This document shows, in pieces, positions 17,735 to 27,448 of a DNA stretch of 42,123 nucleotides (its first letter is position 1; every line of letters starts with the position of its first letter). The stretch is taken from positions 1 through 42,123 of the forward strand of contig JAIRZI010000091.1 of assembly GCA_031267295.1 (NCBI GenBank), read 5' to 3'. Below the pieces are notes generated by a model that did no database searches, was not told the origin of the DNA, and was given only the letters and a program-made list of their open reading frames with translations. Source of the DNA: Propionibacteriaceae bacterium. GTDB taxonomy: Bacteria; Actinomycetota; Actinomycetes; Propionibacteriales; Propionibacteriaceae. Both the position numbers and the translations under genes were made by a program.

Positions 17735-19941
17735 CTGTCAACACCTCCCATCACGGGATCAAGTGATGAGAGCGCCATCATAATGTCAGAGAGCATACCG
17801 CCCTCCGTCATTATCGGTAACGCCTGCACATGATTGAACCCCGGGTCGCGTAGGTGTACCCGGTAGGGACGTGCGCCACCGTCAGACACCACATAGCATC
17901 CCAGTTCGCCACCGGGTGCTTCAATCGCTTGATACACCTGACCCGCTGGTACTTGGAAGCCCGAAGTGGCTCTCTTAAAGTGATGAATCATAGTTTCCAT
18001 TGACGACCATAGTTTGCGCACCTGATCGGAACTCTGTCCTTGCCCGTCAGCACCCACAGCCAACTGGGAAAACGCTCCCACTTCGGGGTAGTCGATGGAG
18101 TACTGTTCCCCCCTAGTTTCCTCTAAGCGGGCGACGCACTGCTGCAGAATACGTACGCTCTCATCCATCTCGCTCAACCGGATTGCCCAGCGGCCATACG
18201 CATCCGCCGTATCGGCGGTACATACCCCAAACTCGAAACTCTCGTACCCGCAGTATGGTTGAGTTTTGCGTAAATCCCAAGGGTAGCTAGTGGAACGCAG
18301 CGTTGGCCCGCTTACCCCCAACGCCATACAACCAGTAAGGTCAAGGTATGCCACTTCTTGGGTGCGCTGTTTGAAGATCAAGTTGTCCAGCGTAAAACCG
18401 GCGATCTCCGGCAAGTTGCGCCGCAACTGTTTTGTCAACTCTCGCAACCGATCTAGCCCGTCAACCGGCAGGTCAATAGCCACCCCGCCGACTCTGATGT
18501 AAGCGTTATTCATTCGCAGTCCAGAAACCGCCTCCATGAACTCCAGGCAACGTTCCCGCTCCCGTAGACACACTTCCATAATGCTGGCTGCGCCGATCTC
18601 TAGCCCACTAGAACCAAGCGCCAATAGGTGGGACGCGATACGGTTAACCTCCATCATCATCACCCGTAGCACATTGGCACGCTCGGGGATGTCGGCAGTG
18701 ATACCAAGCAGCTTATCCACTGCCAGCGAGTAGGCTGCCTCGTTGAAAATGCCCGCCACATACTGCGCACGAGTAGCTAGCACTGAGCCTTGTTCCCAAG
18801 AGCGGTACTCAAACGTCTTCTCGATGCCAGAGTGCAGATACCCAATGACCGGGCGCAGGCTCCGCACATTCTCACCATCCAACTCCAGCACCAGCCGTAG
18901 CAACCCGTGGGTAGCCGGATGCACCGGTCCCATATTTACCACAACTAACTCATCGTTACGGGAACGTTGTTCGCTAACAACCTGATGCCAATCGCCACCC
19001 GCTACCAAATATTGCTGGGATTCTGGTTCCGTCACCGCAGCGAACAATGTTTGCAAGTCAAGTTCAATGGTTGACTCGTCGTCATGTTGGTCGTCTGAAT
19101 TGATGGGGAATCCGCTTGATACGGAGAATCCACTGGTATCAGCGATGCCCGCAGAAAACGCGCTTTTACTAGCAGGTTCGCTCGGGGCGGCTGGTTTTGA
19201 ATCATGCCCAGTGAACCCATTCGAGACGGCGGTGTTAAATGAGGTTTCTATTACTCGACGACTTCCGCGTTGATCTGGGGGTGCCACCGTAGCTCCGTCG
19301 AACTGTATCGGCACGCCACCCAGCGGATAATCCTTGCGTAGTGGGTGCCCTATCCAATCGTCTGGCAACAGGATGCGCGTCAACCCAGGATGATCGTTAA
19401 ATAGCACTCCGAACATGTCGTATGTTTCGCGCTCATGGAAGTTCGCCATTGGATAGATAGCGCTGACGCTTGGTACCTGCGGCGCATCCTGCGGCACCGC
19501 CACTTCCACCCGCAGGCGGCGGTTGCGTGTAATGGAGAGCAGTTCATAGCTCACATGTAGTTCCGATCCGTGCTGCTTAGGATAATGCACTCCGCAGACA
19601 GAGCAGCACACCTCAAATCTTAAGAATGCGTCGTCTCGCAAAACTTGCATCAGTTCAATCAACCGCTCCACAGTAGTAAATAACGTCAATTCACCACGCT
19701 GTACGAACACCCGCGACACCACCGCACCGGCTTCACTACTGATTTCGGCGAGCGCTTCGTCAAACCAGGAACCGTACGGTGGTTGCGCCTGCTGCGTCGG
19801 CTGCACTACCCGCTGCGGTTGCGGGAACCCGGACGCAGCCGCAATATCCTCCCAAATATCTTGAGTAAAGGTAGTTGACTGAGCAGCGCTCGCGGTAGCG
19901 GTACCGGATTTTGGGTTGGTCGGCGGCGGTTTAATATTCAC
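17731..19941 (-). CDS. nuoCD: Fused NADH-quinone oxidoreductase subunit C/D
   Basis: A single 736-residue ORF joins NuoC and NuoD. The NuoC core spans about residues 55-215, with its signature [11 protein letters not shown] at about 169. The NuoD core starts near residue 308 ([11 protein letters not shown]) and includes [24 protein letters not shown] and the C-terminal [13 protein letters not shown]. Between them, about 226-306 is a Ser/Ala/Gly/Asp-rich linker without predicted fold. In characterised actinobacteria such as Mycobacterium nuoC and nuoD are separate, and the fusion is best known from gammaproteobacteria. The start is GTG, overlapping the nuoB stop as GTGA. A low-complexity tail of about 50 residues precedes NuoC. 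Confidence 0.93.
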   Translation of the reverse strand: MNIKPPPTNPKSGTATASAAQSTTFTQDIWEDIAAASGFPQPQRVVQPTQQAQPPYGSWFDEALAEISSEAGAVVSRVFVQRGELTLFTTVERLIELMQVLRDDAFLRFEVCCSVCGVHYPKQHGSELHVSYELLSITRNRRLRVEVAVPQDAPQVPSVSAIYPMANFHERETYDMFGVLFNDHPGLTRILLPDDWIGHPLRKDYPLGGVPIQFDGATVAPPDQRGSRRVIETSFNTAVSNGFTGHDSKPAAPSEPASKSAFSAGIADTSGFSVSSGFPINSDDQHDDESTIELDLQTLFAAVTEPESQQYLVAGGDWHQVVSEQRSRNDELVVVNMGPVHPATHGLLRLVLELDGENVRSLRPVIGYLHSGIEKTFEYRSWEQGSVLATRAQYVAGIFNEAAYSLAVDKLLGITADIPERANVLRVMMMEVNRIASHLLALGSSGLEIGAASIMEVCLRERERCLEFMEAVSGLRMNNAYIRVGGVAIDLPVDGLDRLRELTKQLRRNLPEIAGFTLDNLIFKQRTQEVAYLDLTGCMALGVSGPTLRSTSYPWDLRKTQPYCGYESFEFGVCTADTADAYGRWAIRLSEMDESVRILQQCVARLEETRGEQYSIDYPEVGAFSQLAVGADGQGQSSDQVRKLWSSMETMIHHFKRATSGFQVPAGQVYQAIEAPGGELGCYVVSDGGARPYRVHLRDPGFNHVQALPIMTEGGMLSDIMMALSSLDPVMGGVDR

Positions 19942-20405
19942 TGCGACACCTGCTTACCAGCGGCGATGCGTTCACGCAGCTTGAACACAGCATCGATGAG
20001 TTGATCGGGACGCGGTGGGCAACCCGGAACGTAAATATCCACCGGTACCACATGATCGCAGCCCTGCACTAAAGCGTAGTTGTTAAAAATCCCACCGGAG
20101 CTAGCGCAGGCTCCCAGGGCAATCACCCATTTAGGTTCTGGCATTTGGTCGTACAACCGCCGCACAATCGGAGCCATCTTCTGACTCAACCGGCCGGATA
20201 CGATCATCAAATCAGCCTGCCGGGGGCTTGCCCGGAGTATCTCTTGCCCCCATCTGGCAGCATCAACTCGCGGGCCGCCATAACTGAGCATCTCAATTGA
20301 GCAGCAGGCCAGCCCCATAGTAAGTGGCCACAAACTAGTTTTACGTAACCAGTTCGCAAGCTGGTCAACATTGCTCAACCAGAGACTGGGAGATTCGGCA
20401 ACCAT
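19938..20405 (-). CDS. nuoB: NADH-quinone oxidoreductase subunit B
   Basis: The subunit holding cluster N2, which passes electrons to quinone. The paired cysteines in LACCSIEML and the later ligands in GACASSGG and VPGCPPRP are all present. Length is 155 residues from ATG 20405. This start is preferred over GTG 20411 because GAGAGG lies 5 bases upstream of the ATG and overlaps the GTG. It begins 9 bases after the nuoA stop and overlaps nuoCD. Confidence 0.95.
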   Translation of the reverse strand: MVAESPSLWLSNVDQLANWLRKTSLWPLTMGLACCSIEMLSYGGPRVDAARWGQEILRASPRQADLMIVSGRLSQKMAPIVRRLYDQMPEPKWVIALGACASSGGIFNNYALVQGCDHVVPVDIYVPGCPPRPDQLIDAVFKLRERIAAGKQVSQ

Positions 20406-20414
20406 ACGCACCTC

Positions 20415-20774
20415 TCAACTCCAATTCAGAGCGCCGCGGCGGTACACATATAAATAGACGACAAACATGGCAACCATGAACAGCGCCATCTCAATAGCAG
20501 CAAAAGCCCCCAGTTTGCCGAGCGCAACAGCCCAGGGATACAAAAAGACGATCTCAATATCAAACACGATAAAAAGCATCGCAACTACGTAGTATTTCAC
20601 CGGAAAACGACCGCCGCCAACCGGAGGTTGCGTCGGTTGCACCCCACACTCGAACGAATCCATTTTGGCACGATTGTAACGACGTGGCCCCAGATGCAAG
20701 CTAATAAAGATAGTTGCAGCAACGAAAACTCCCGCCAGCGCAACCATCACAAAGAGCGGCACATAAGCATCCAT
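20415..20774 (-). CDS. nuoA: NADH-quinone oxidoreductase subunit A
   Basis: A three-helix membrane subunit of complex I, 119 residues from ATG 20774, which has GGGGAG seven bases upstream; the longer start at 20795 has no ribosome site. The conserved FECGVQPTQ loop and the acidic FIVFDIEIVFLYPWA helix are intact. It is the first nuo gene. The 190 bases separating it from the menJ-like gene are A+T-rich and may carry a promoter, though I see no convincing -35/-10 pair there. The whole nuo set is A, B, CD, E-N in standard order. Confidence 0.95.
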   Translation of the reverse strand: MDAYVPLFVMVALAGVFVAATIFISLHLGPRRYNRAKMDSFECGVQPTQPPVGGGRFPVKYYVVAMLFIVFDIEIVFLYPWAVALGKLGAFAAIEMALFMVAMFVVYLYVYRRGALNWS

Positions 20775-20964
20775 ATCATCTCCCCTGTCGTTCATTCGAT
20801 TTAGCTAAACTGATCAATCAGGTGTCGCTAACCCGAACTACGCAAATGATCCTCTCTTGATTCGCACTCGCCCAAACCAAAAGCACAATATTACTTAACA
20901 TTTCCTTAATCGAGCATAGCCGCTACCGTCTCATACATATACCCTCGCACTCAATCCGTCCCGT

Positions 20965-22206
20965 TCACGCACTCGGTACTACGCGTTCCAACCAAGCGAT
21001 AAGTTGGTCAGCAAACGAACCGCCATGACGGTCATATAACCCGCCCAACATCTTGTTGACTAGGCACATCACAACATGATTCGGCAAACCAAATTGAATA
21101 CAAACCCGTAGCACAGCCGGGTTGGCGATCAAGTGTGAAAACATCATTCCTAAGCGTTGCCCACCGCCGAACTCGGCGCGCAATCGCAACACATAATTAA
21201 ATAACGCCTGCTCCGCCGCTTGAGTTCCAAATCCCAGTTTGTGCGCGCGTACCACAGCGGTAGCAGCTAGTATCCCAGATTCCAACGCCGCCCCCACACC
21301 CTCACCATTGAACGGGCTGACTAACCCGGCGGCATCGCCAGTTAACAGTAAACCCTGCCGATACGTCACCGGACGATGCAGCGCCATTGGCAGCAGCGCA
21401 CCTCGCAACGACGATACTTGATGGACGGCATCCAACGTCCAGGCGGCCGGCAGTCGACTCGTCCACTCGGTGAATAGTTTGGAGTAATCGGTATTTCGGA
21501 AAGCGGTAGCCGTAGAGAGCATCCCCACTCCAACATTCACTTGTGAATCACCCAATGGGAACACCCAACCGTACCCCGGTAGTGGTTTTCCAGCAGTTCC
21601 GCCCAGTGCGACATGCAGTTCTAAGTAGTTGTCGGTGGCGCATGGGCTATCGAAATATGCCCGGTGCGCCACGCCTACTACCCGGCCAGGACGGCGATGC
21701 AGTCCGGCAGCGTTTGCCAACCGCGAAGCCGCACCATCGGCGGCTATCACCACTGGAGCGCTTAACTGGACTCCGTCGGTGGTAATTACACCAGTAATTC
21801 GGCCAGCTTTTACCAGTGGTTCCGCCACCGTCACCTCGGTGAGCAGTTCGGCACCGGCTGCGGCCGCATGTTGCAACAACAGTGCATCTAGCTCACGCCG
21901 CCGACAGGTGAAGCCGCGACACGGCAGTTCGTGCAGTTTTGGCCATGGGAACAGGTAGGCGTGGCCTTGATCGTCTCGGATGCGTAGCCCGTTAACGGCG
22001 TGCATACCGTTAGTTGGTACTGCAAGACGTTCCAAAGCTCGTACTGCGTGCGGCGTTAACCCATCGCCACAGGTTTTATCGCGTGGGAATAGCGCTTTAT
22101 CAATTAGCACGGTCTCCAATCCGGCACGAGCGGCAGTAACTGCTGCCGCCGCACCCGCAGGTCCGGCACCGACCACCACCAGATCGGCTTGGCTGGACCG
22201 TGTCAA
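20965..22206 (-). CDS. menJ: Geranylgeranyl reductase family FAD oxidoreductase (MenJ-like)
   Basis: A 413-residue flavoprotein with an N-terminal dinucleotide fold (VVVGAGPAGAAAAVTAAR), then KTCGDGLTPHAV and the second FAD motif GLLLTGDAAGLVSPFNGEG. In mycobacteria MenJ saturates one isoprene unit of menaquinone. Location directly before nuo, with a polyprenyl synthase after nuo, supports that role. Family members also act on archaeal-type lipids or chlorophyll precursors, which do not fit here. The start is TTG at 22206 with GGAG eight bases upstream, overlapping the alaA stop as TTGA. Confidence 0.85.
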   Translation of the reverse strand: MTRSSQADLVVVGAGPAGAAAAVTAARAGLETVLIDKALFPRDKTCGDGLTPHAVRALERLAVPTNGMHAVNGLRIRDDQGHAYLFPWPKLHELPCRGFTCRRRELDALLLQHAAAAGAELLTEVTVAEPLVKAGRITGVITTDGVQLSAPVVIAADGAASRLANAAGLHRRPGRVVGVAHRAYFDSPCATDNYLELHVALGGTAGKPLPGYGWVFPLGDSQVNVGVGMLSTATAFRNTDYSKLFTEWTSRLPAAWTLDAVHQVSSLRGALLPMALHRPVTYRQGLLLTGDAAGLVSPFNGEGVGAALESGILAATAVVRAHKLGFGTQAAEQALFNYVLRLRAEFGGGQRLGMMFSHLIANPAVLRVCIQFGLPNHVVMCLVNKMLGGLYDRHGGSFADQLIAWLERVVPSA

Positions 22207-23411
22207 CGTAATGTCTCCAGATGAGCCGCTAACCGACGAATCCCTTCACGTAACAGTTCCTCCTCCGGCAACGCCACCAGACGGAAGTGATCCGGGTGCG
22301 GCCAGTTAAAACCGGTGCCATGCCCTACCAGCAGTTTCTGCTTGCGCAACAGATCCAACGCCCACGCCTCGTCATCTGCAATTTCGTACACCGCATGATC
22401 GAGACGGGGGAAAAGATACAGCGCGGCTTTGGCAGGTACACAACTGATGCCCGGAATCTCGTTCAATAGTTCGGCAGCCAGTTGAAGTTGATCGTAAAGC
22501 CGCCCGCCGGGCTTCACTAGATCGTCAATTGATTGGTAACCACCAAGTGCCGTCTGGATGGCGTGTTGTGCGGGCACATTCGGGCACATCCGCATATTGG
22601 CTAGCAGTGTGAGACCTTCTAAAAACGACTCTGCTTTATGAAGCGGTCCGGTGACAACCACCCAACCGGCACGCCAACCGCAAGCCCGATACGCCTTTGA
22701 AAGCCCGGAAAATGTCAGGGTAAGCACGTCGGTTCCTGCCAAGGTGGCGGTATGCGTATGCGCACCGTGGTAGATGATTTTCTCATAAATCTCATCCGAA
22801 AATAGCACTAGATTATGTTCCCGAGCCATATCTATGATCGCCTGTAGATGCCCTGCGGGATATACCGCACCGGTGGGATTATTGGGGTTGATAATGACAA
22901 TGGCGCGGGTGCGTTCCGTAATTTTGGAGCGCATGTCGGCTAAATCTGGAACCCAACCTGCTGTCTCGTCGCTGAGGTAATGCACCGCTACTCCGCCGGA
23001 AAGTGTGGTTTGTGCCGTCCACAACGGATAATCGGGGGCAGGTATCAGGATTTCGTCACCGGGGTTTATCATCGACTGCAACACCATTGAGATCAACTCT
23101 GAAACGCCGTTGCCGAGCCACACCTGATCTACATCCACAGCTAATCCGTGGCTCTGATAGTAGTTCATAACAGCGGTACGCGCCGAGAAGATGCCCCGCG
23201 AATCAGAGTACCCTTCGGCAGTAACCAAGTTCTCTACCAAAGAGCGCAGCATGGATTCTGGAGCTTGAAATCCGAAAGGTGCTAGGTTTCCGATGTTGAG
23301 CTTTAGAATGCGTTCCCCACGCGCCTCCATAGCCTGTGCTTCTACCATATTGGGGCCACGCACGTCGTAGCGCACTCCGCGTAACCGTTCCGCCTGGTCG
23401 TAGGTCGCCAT
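22203..23411 (-). CDS. alaA: PLP-dependent aminotransferase, AlaA type
   Basis: A fold-type I aminotransferase of 402 residues, closely resembling E. coli AlaA (YfbQ), which makes alanine from pyruvate and glutamate. Landmarks are YDVRGP at the N-terminus, NIGNLAPFGF, the cofactor contacts in NPNNPTGAVYP, the Schiff-base lysine in SGLSKAYRACGWRAGW, and the substrate arginine in DHFRLVALP. AAGGAG lies six bases before ATG 23411. It heads the minus-strand block and overlaps menJ by four bases. Alanine from here could feed alr at 32309, but that link is only inference. Confidence 0.9.
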   Translation of the reverse strand: MATYDQAERLRGVRYDVRGPNMVEAQAMEARGERILKLNIGNLAPFGFQAPESMLRSLVENLVTAEGYSDSRGIFSARTAVMNYYQSHGLAVDVDQVWLGNGVSELISMVLQSMINPGDEILIPAPDYPLWTAQTTLSGGVAVHYLSDETAGWVPDLADMRSKITERTRAIVIINPNNPTGAVYPAGHLQAIIDMAREHNLVLFSDEIYEKIIYHGAHTHTATLAGTDVLTLTFSGLSKAYRACGWRAGWVVVTGPLHKAESFLEGLTLLANMRMCPNVPAQHAIQTALGGYQSIDDLVKPGGRLYDQLQLAAELLNEIPGISCVPAKAALYLFPRLDHAVYEIADDEAWALDLLRKQKLLVGHGTGFNWPHPDHFRLVALPEEELLREGIRRLAAHLETLR

Positions 23412-23703
23412 ATTTGTCTCCTTTTAGCCCAACTACATGAACTGTAATCCTACAAAACTTCGCGCGCCGCATTAGTCGCTCACCTAGTGGCAACCTCACA
23501 TGCAATGCTTAAGTTGCATCGTTTTTGTTCCGGTACTTTCCGTAAAAACTATTCACACTTGAAATGTATCGAACGGGTAGCGAACGAACACTGCTTAGCG
23601 TAACTAGTCCAAACTAGCGCTCAAGAGATGTTAGGAACGGGTAACATGGCTGTGGATATCACACGGCGAAGGGGTGCATGGTGGTTGCCGAGAGGAGGCG
23701 GCC
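23412..23703. other. Divergent intergenic region
   Basis: This 292-base gap separates alaA (minus) from the nuclease gene (plus) and must hold promoters for both. A short inverted repeat, CTAGT-ccaa-ACTAG, lies near 23605-23618. I see no RNA gene or further ORF. Confidence 0.4.
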
Positions 23704-25512
23704 TTGGACACACCTTTTACATTGGGTCCTTACGCCGCTCGGAACTGCCCAGTTCGGGTACAAAATCGCTTCGACCCAACGATAACCCCGGTGGATGAAC
23801 CACCCAGTGTCAGTTCTGCTGCCACAACAGCTCATCGAGCCGCAGTGTTGGACGATCTGGTGGCTCGCGCCACTGACAAGGGTTTTCAGATCGTCGATCT
23901 GCGTAAACTCAACTTTAGTGAGCGACTGACGGCCACTATCGCTGCGGTGAATGCCGACACGGACATCATCATCGCCCCAGAACTCCCACCAGATTGGGAG
24001 GGACACCGGGAAGGTAGTCCGGATATACTTAGCAGGCACGATGCCACAAGCGGCGGTACTGCCGGGTATCTGCCAGTACAAATCAAGCAACACCCGGTGC
24101 TTACCCAACGGCGGATACTGCAACCGATACAGCGAGTGAGTTACCTCTGTAGCCCGGTGTATGGCAAGTCGGTGCCCCTCGGCAGAACACATCAAGCTGA
24201 ACAGATCGCCGCCGACCTCATCCAACTTGCCCACTATCACCAACAGTTAAAGGCGATAGGTTGGGCTACCAGTCGTCTCAGCATCGGCGGGCTTATCGGT
24301 AACGATCCGGTGCCAGCTAACTCTAACTCCGCTTGTGCGTTGCGTCATATTGCCTGGATTGATTTAGCGGCGCGCGCTATCCCCACACCTTCCAAAACTC
24401 ACCCGGGCAAAAACTTGCTGCGTAGTCCGCTCACTCGCTACGACCATGAATTCGCATTCCGGGTGAAAGTAGCTCAAGCTGCGGCGCGCCGCACTGATAG
24501 CGATATGCCGCCAACTGTGCGTCCAATCCACACCGCCGAATGTTCTCACTGCCCATGGTGGCATGTCTGTTCGTTACAACTTGACCCCAGCGATTTGTCA
24601 TTGGCGATAGACAAATCCCCGCTGGACATTAAAGAGATTCGGGCTTTGCGTTCACTCAATGTACTTTCAGTAACCGACTTAGCTACCAGCGATATGAATA
24701 CCCTGTTGAGCGATTATCTGCCCCAAGTGTCACATCGACATGATGCCAATCAGCGGTTACTACTAGCGCGTCATCGCGCCGAAATGCTCACCTCTGGAGT
24801 CGTGTTGCTTCGTACCACCACCGACCCATTGTCATTACCCCGCGCTGCGTTGGAGATTGATTTCGATATTGAAACTAACCGTCGTGACCAGGTATATCTG
24901 TGGGGCTTCCTACTCAGCACACCCGGTAGCGACAAGCCGTCTGAGTATCATTCATTCGCGCGCTTCACTCCTATGAACGCGACAATGGAAAATGATCTGG
25001 CAACCGAAGCGCTGGAGTGGTTGCTGCAACTGCTACAAGCGCATCCGGAAGCCGTCGTCTATCACTACGGTGATTATGAGCTTCGGCAAATCAGTCATTT
25101 TGACTATCTAGTGGCCGCTAAACAATTGATTTCAATGCGCAACCAATTTTATGATCTTTTTCATCTAGTACGGCAGCATTACTTCGGAGTGCATGGCATC
25201 GGTCTTAAACAGGTGGCGCGCCATGGTGCCGGTTTTCAATGGCGTGACGACTCACCTAGCGGCTTGGCATCACAAGCTTGGTTTGAAGATGCTGTTGGAA
25301 GCGCTGACGCGCAGGTACGCGCCGCGATGCGACGACGATTGCTTGCTTACAATGAAGATGACACTCAAGCCACTAAAGCGCTTCGAGAGTGGTTGTCCGC
25401 TGGTGGGGTAGTACCAGCGCGCCTCGCAGATACGGTGTCTGGGGGTCGTACCTGCGAGGCGGCTAGTACCACTATAGCAAAAAATACGCGAAAGCAACTA
25501 TTTATGAAATAA
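23704..25512 (+). CDS. TM0106 family RecB-like putative nuclease
   Basis: A 602-residue protein of the TM0106/RecB-like nuclease family. The C-terminal half carries an RNase H-like domain with the first acids in LEIDFDIETN, then VVYHYGDYE and YNEDDTQAT near the end. The middle has CSHCPWWHVC, resembling the cysteine cluster found in RecB/Cas4-type nucleases. A helix-hairpin-helix-like segment around IRALRSLNVLSVTDLA follows. The first candidate start is GTG 23674, but TTG at 23704 has GAGGAGG five bases upstream and begins close to where the family homology begins. Its substrate is unknown; family context suggests DNA repair. It stands alone. Confidence 0.82.
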   Translation: MDTPFTLGPYAARNCPVRVQNRFDPTITPVDEPPSVSSAATTAHRAAVLDDLVARATDKGFQIVDLRKLNFSERLTATIAAVNADTDIIIAPELPPDWEGHREGSPDILSRHDATSGGTAGYLPVQIKQHPVLTQRRILQPIQRVSYLCSPVYGKSVPLGRTHQAEQIAADLIQLAHYHQQLKAIGWATSRLSIGGLIGNDPVPANSNSACALRHIAWIDLAARAIPTPSKTHPGKNLLRSPLTRYDHEFAFRVKVAQAAARRTDSDMPPTVRPIHTAECSHCPWWHVCSLQLDPSDLSLAIDKSPLDIKEIRALRSLNVLSVTDLATSDMNTLLSDYLPQVSHRHDANQRLLLARHRAEMLTSGVVLLRTTTDPLSLPRAALEIDFDIETNRRDQVYLWGFLLSTPGSDKPSEYHSFARFTPMNATMENDLATEALEWLLQLLQAHPEAVVYHYGDYELRQISHFDYLVAAKQLISMRNQFYDLFHLVRQHYFGVHGIGLKQVARHGAGFQWRDDSPSGLASQAWFEDAVGSADAQVRAAMRRRLLAYNEDDTQATKALREWLSAGGVVPARLADTVSGGRTCEAASTTIAKNTRKQLFMK

Positions 25513-25927
25513 ACAAAATAATAACTAAATGATTGTTTGTTTTGAAGCAGCAGTTCGACGACAACTTCGCTAATCACATAGGTTGATATTTGCTCTTCGT
25601 ACTCCTACGAGAGCAGTACTGTTGACGGTTGGAGCGCGGTTTTGATGCTTTTGTCCAGGCAACAATCGCGCACAGACACTTTACTTTTGGTCAATGCTGC
25701 AGCTACTCCTTAACGAAGTGCTAGCATTCCGTACATGCGTTTCTCAGGTTCAGTAGCACCAGCTATTACGGTGCATTGCTTGGGGTGTTGTTGTCGCTAA
25801 AGTGCGTGTGAGCTTCGGGGAAACTTCTGCTTGATCGCTAACGATCCGCAGTTCTTAACCGGTGCAGCACATGCGATAGGTCAAAACAATTCAATGTTCC
25901 GCCTGCGATAACCTAAGGATTTTTCTA
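25513..25927. other. Gene-free stretch before MFS gene
   Basis: About 415 bases without a supported gene. The only structure I see is the inverted repeat GATCG-ctaa-CGATC at 25833-25846, about 85 bases before the MFS start, a possible operator. No promoter hexamers are convincing. Confidence 0.35.
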
Positions 25928-27448
25928 ATGAACACCACCCCACCGCTTACCACCAACACCGATACCAATACCAACACCACCACCCCGCTTACCACCACCT
26001 CACCGGATACCGCACCCACAGCAAACCGGAGCAACACATTCGCACTAGTGCTCACCATCGTCGTCATTGAGTTTGTCTCTGGGTTCACACAAGGGTTCTA
26101 TGAACCGCTGATTCCAAAGTTCGGCGAAACATTAGGCGTGGACGCTTCCGGGCTCACGCTGTTTAACATCATCCCTACCGCAGTGGCTGCGCTATTCGTG
26201 CCGGTACTAACCCGATTGGGAGATATAAAAGGTTATCGCGTCGTGTTGCGTGCAGTGATCAGTATGGTTTTCGTTGCCACGCTCATCATCTGGGCAGGTG
26301 TGGCGGCCGGATCGTGGTCTTTGGTGTTGCTAGGACGACTGCTAAATGGCCCTATTGCGGTGTGGCTGCCGCTACATATCGCATTGGTACACGCCAAAAC
26401 TAACGGTAAGCAGGCAACCTCGGCGGTATCTGCCATTATCGCCACGCTCACAGTGGGCACAGTTGCCGGCACCGCGTCGTCGGGATTCATCTTCCGAGCG
26501 TTCGGCGCGCTGGCACAGACTGTGCCAGTGGTGCCCGCCTTGATTGCGGTGGCTGTACTGCTGGTGTTCATTGTGATGCCAGAGTTCGTTTCGGGTGCCG
26601 ACCCCTACATCGATATAAAAGGATTTGCGTTACTCGGCTTGGTGATGTTCTTAACTATCATCGGGTTTGTTGAAGTGGTTGAGGGGGGCGTTAACTCCGG
26701 CATTGGAGCTGTGGCTCTCGTCGCCGCAGGGTTGGTGGCAGCGGTGTGGTATCGCTATGAGAAACACACCGAACACCCAGCCATTGACGTGCGAGTGTTG
26801 TTCTCCCGAGAACTCGGCCCTCTTTATCTGTCGGCTATCGCATACGGCGCGGTTTTCTACGGATTTCTAGCACCACTGGCCACTTTCCTCTCCAACGACG
26901 ACTACGGTTACGGATACCAACCGGAGGCGATCTCTATTGCCCAGACGCTTACGCTGGTCGCTACCGTAATCGCTGCGTTGTTACTGCCGGTGATGATTGG
27001 AAAATTGGGCGCTAAACTGGGGTTGATTAGCGGATTTGTGGCAGCAGTTATCGGTTTTGTGCTCTGGACTGAGTTGACCAACTCGATATTAAAACTGGGT
27101 TTATTTATCGTGCTAGTTGGTTTAGGGTTCGGGGTGATCGGCGCTGCCATACCAGTGATCATTCCGCAGCGCGCGCCAATCGGCACGCATGGCATAGCCA
27201 CCGGGCTTTTCAATTCGGCGCAAACCTTGGGTGGCGCACTCGGTGGCGGACTGTTCCTATCGCTATTACGGGTTGGGGCGACGGAATCCGGCGAGATCAC
27301 CGCTAAAGGATACGACGTTGTCTGGCTGACTAGCGCGGGCATCCTCGCTCTGGGTTTGCTTGTAGTGGTGCGATTACTGAGCCGGGAGCGCCGTTCAACC
27401 GAACAAAACGTGAAAAACAATGTGGATTCGGAAAGGATCGAATTATGA
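25928..27448 (+). CDS. MFS transporter
   Basis: A 506-residue major facilitator with about 14 hydrophobic helices, resembling drug/proton antiporters of the DHA2 type. The loop after helix 2 reads TRLGDIKGYRVVLR, a variant of the family motif A (G-x-x-x-D-R-x-G-R-R). The first 38 residues are unusually rich in Thr, Asn and Pro and lie before the first helix. AAGGA precedes ATG 25928. It overlaps the next gene as ATGA, so the two are probably co-expressed and may act on the same lipid-like or quinone-like compound. The substrate cannot be inferred. Confidence 0.85.
   Translation: MNTTPPLTTNTDTNTNTTTPLTTTSPDTAPTANRSNTFALVLTIVVIEFVSGFTQGFYEPLIPKFGETLGVDASGLTLFNIIPTAVAALFVPVLTRLGDIKGYRVVLRAVISMVFVATLIIWAGVAAGSWSLVLLGRLLNGPIAVWLPLHIALVHAKTNGKQATSAVSAIIATLTVGTVAGTASSGFIFRAFGALAQTVPVVPALIAVAVLLVFIVMPEFVSGADPYIDIKGFALLGLVMFLTIIGFVEVVEGGVNSGIGAVALVAAGLVAAVWYRYEKHTEHPAIDVRVLFSRELGPLYLSAIAYGAVFYGFLAPLATFLSNDDYGYGYQPEAISIAQTLTLVATVIAALLLPVMIGKLGAKLGLISGFVAAVIGFVLWTELTNSILKLGLFIVLVGLGFGVIGAAIPVIIPQRAPIGTHGIATGLFNSAQTLGGALGGGLFLSLLRVGATESGEITAKGYDVVWLTSAGILALGLLVVVRLLSRERRSTEQNVKNNVDSERIEL

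Noticed and set aside
20775-20964. A specific promoter for nuoA
   Set aside because: Several A+T-rich hexamers exist, but no -35/-10 pair with proper spacing was convincing.
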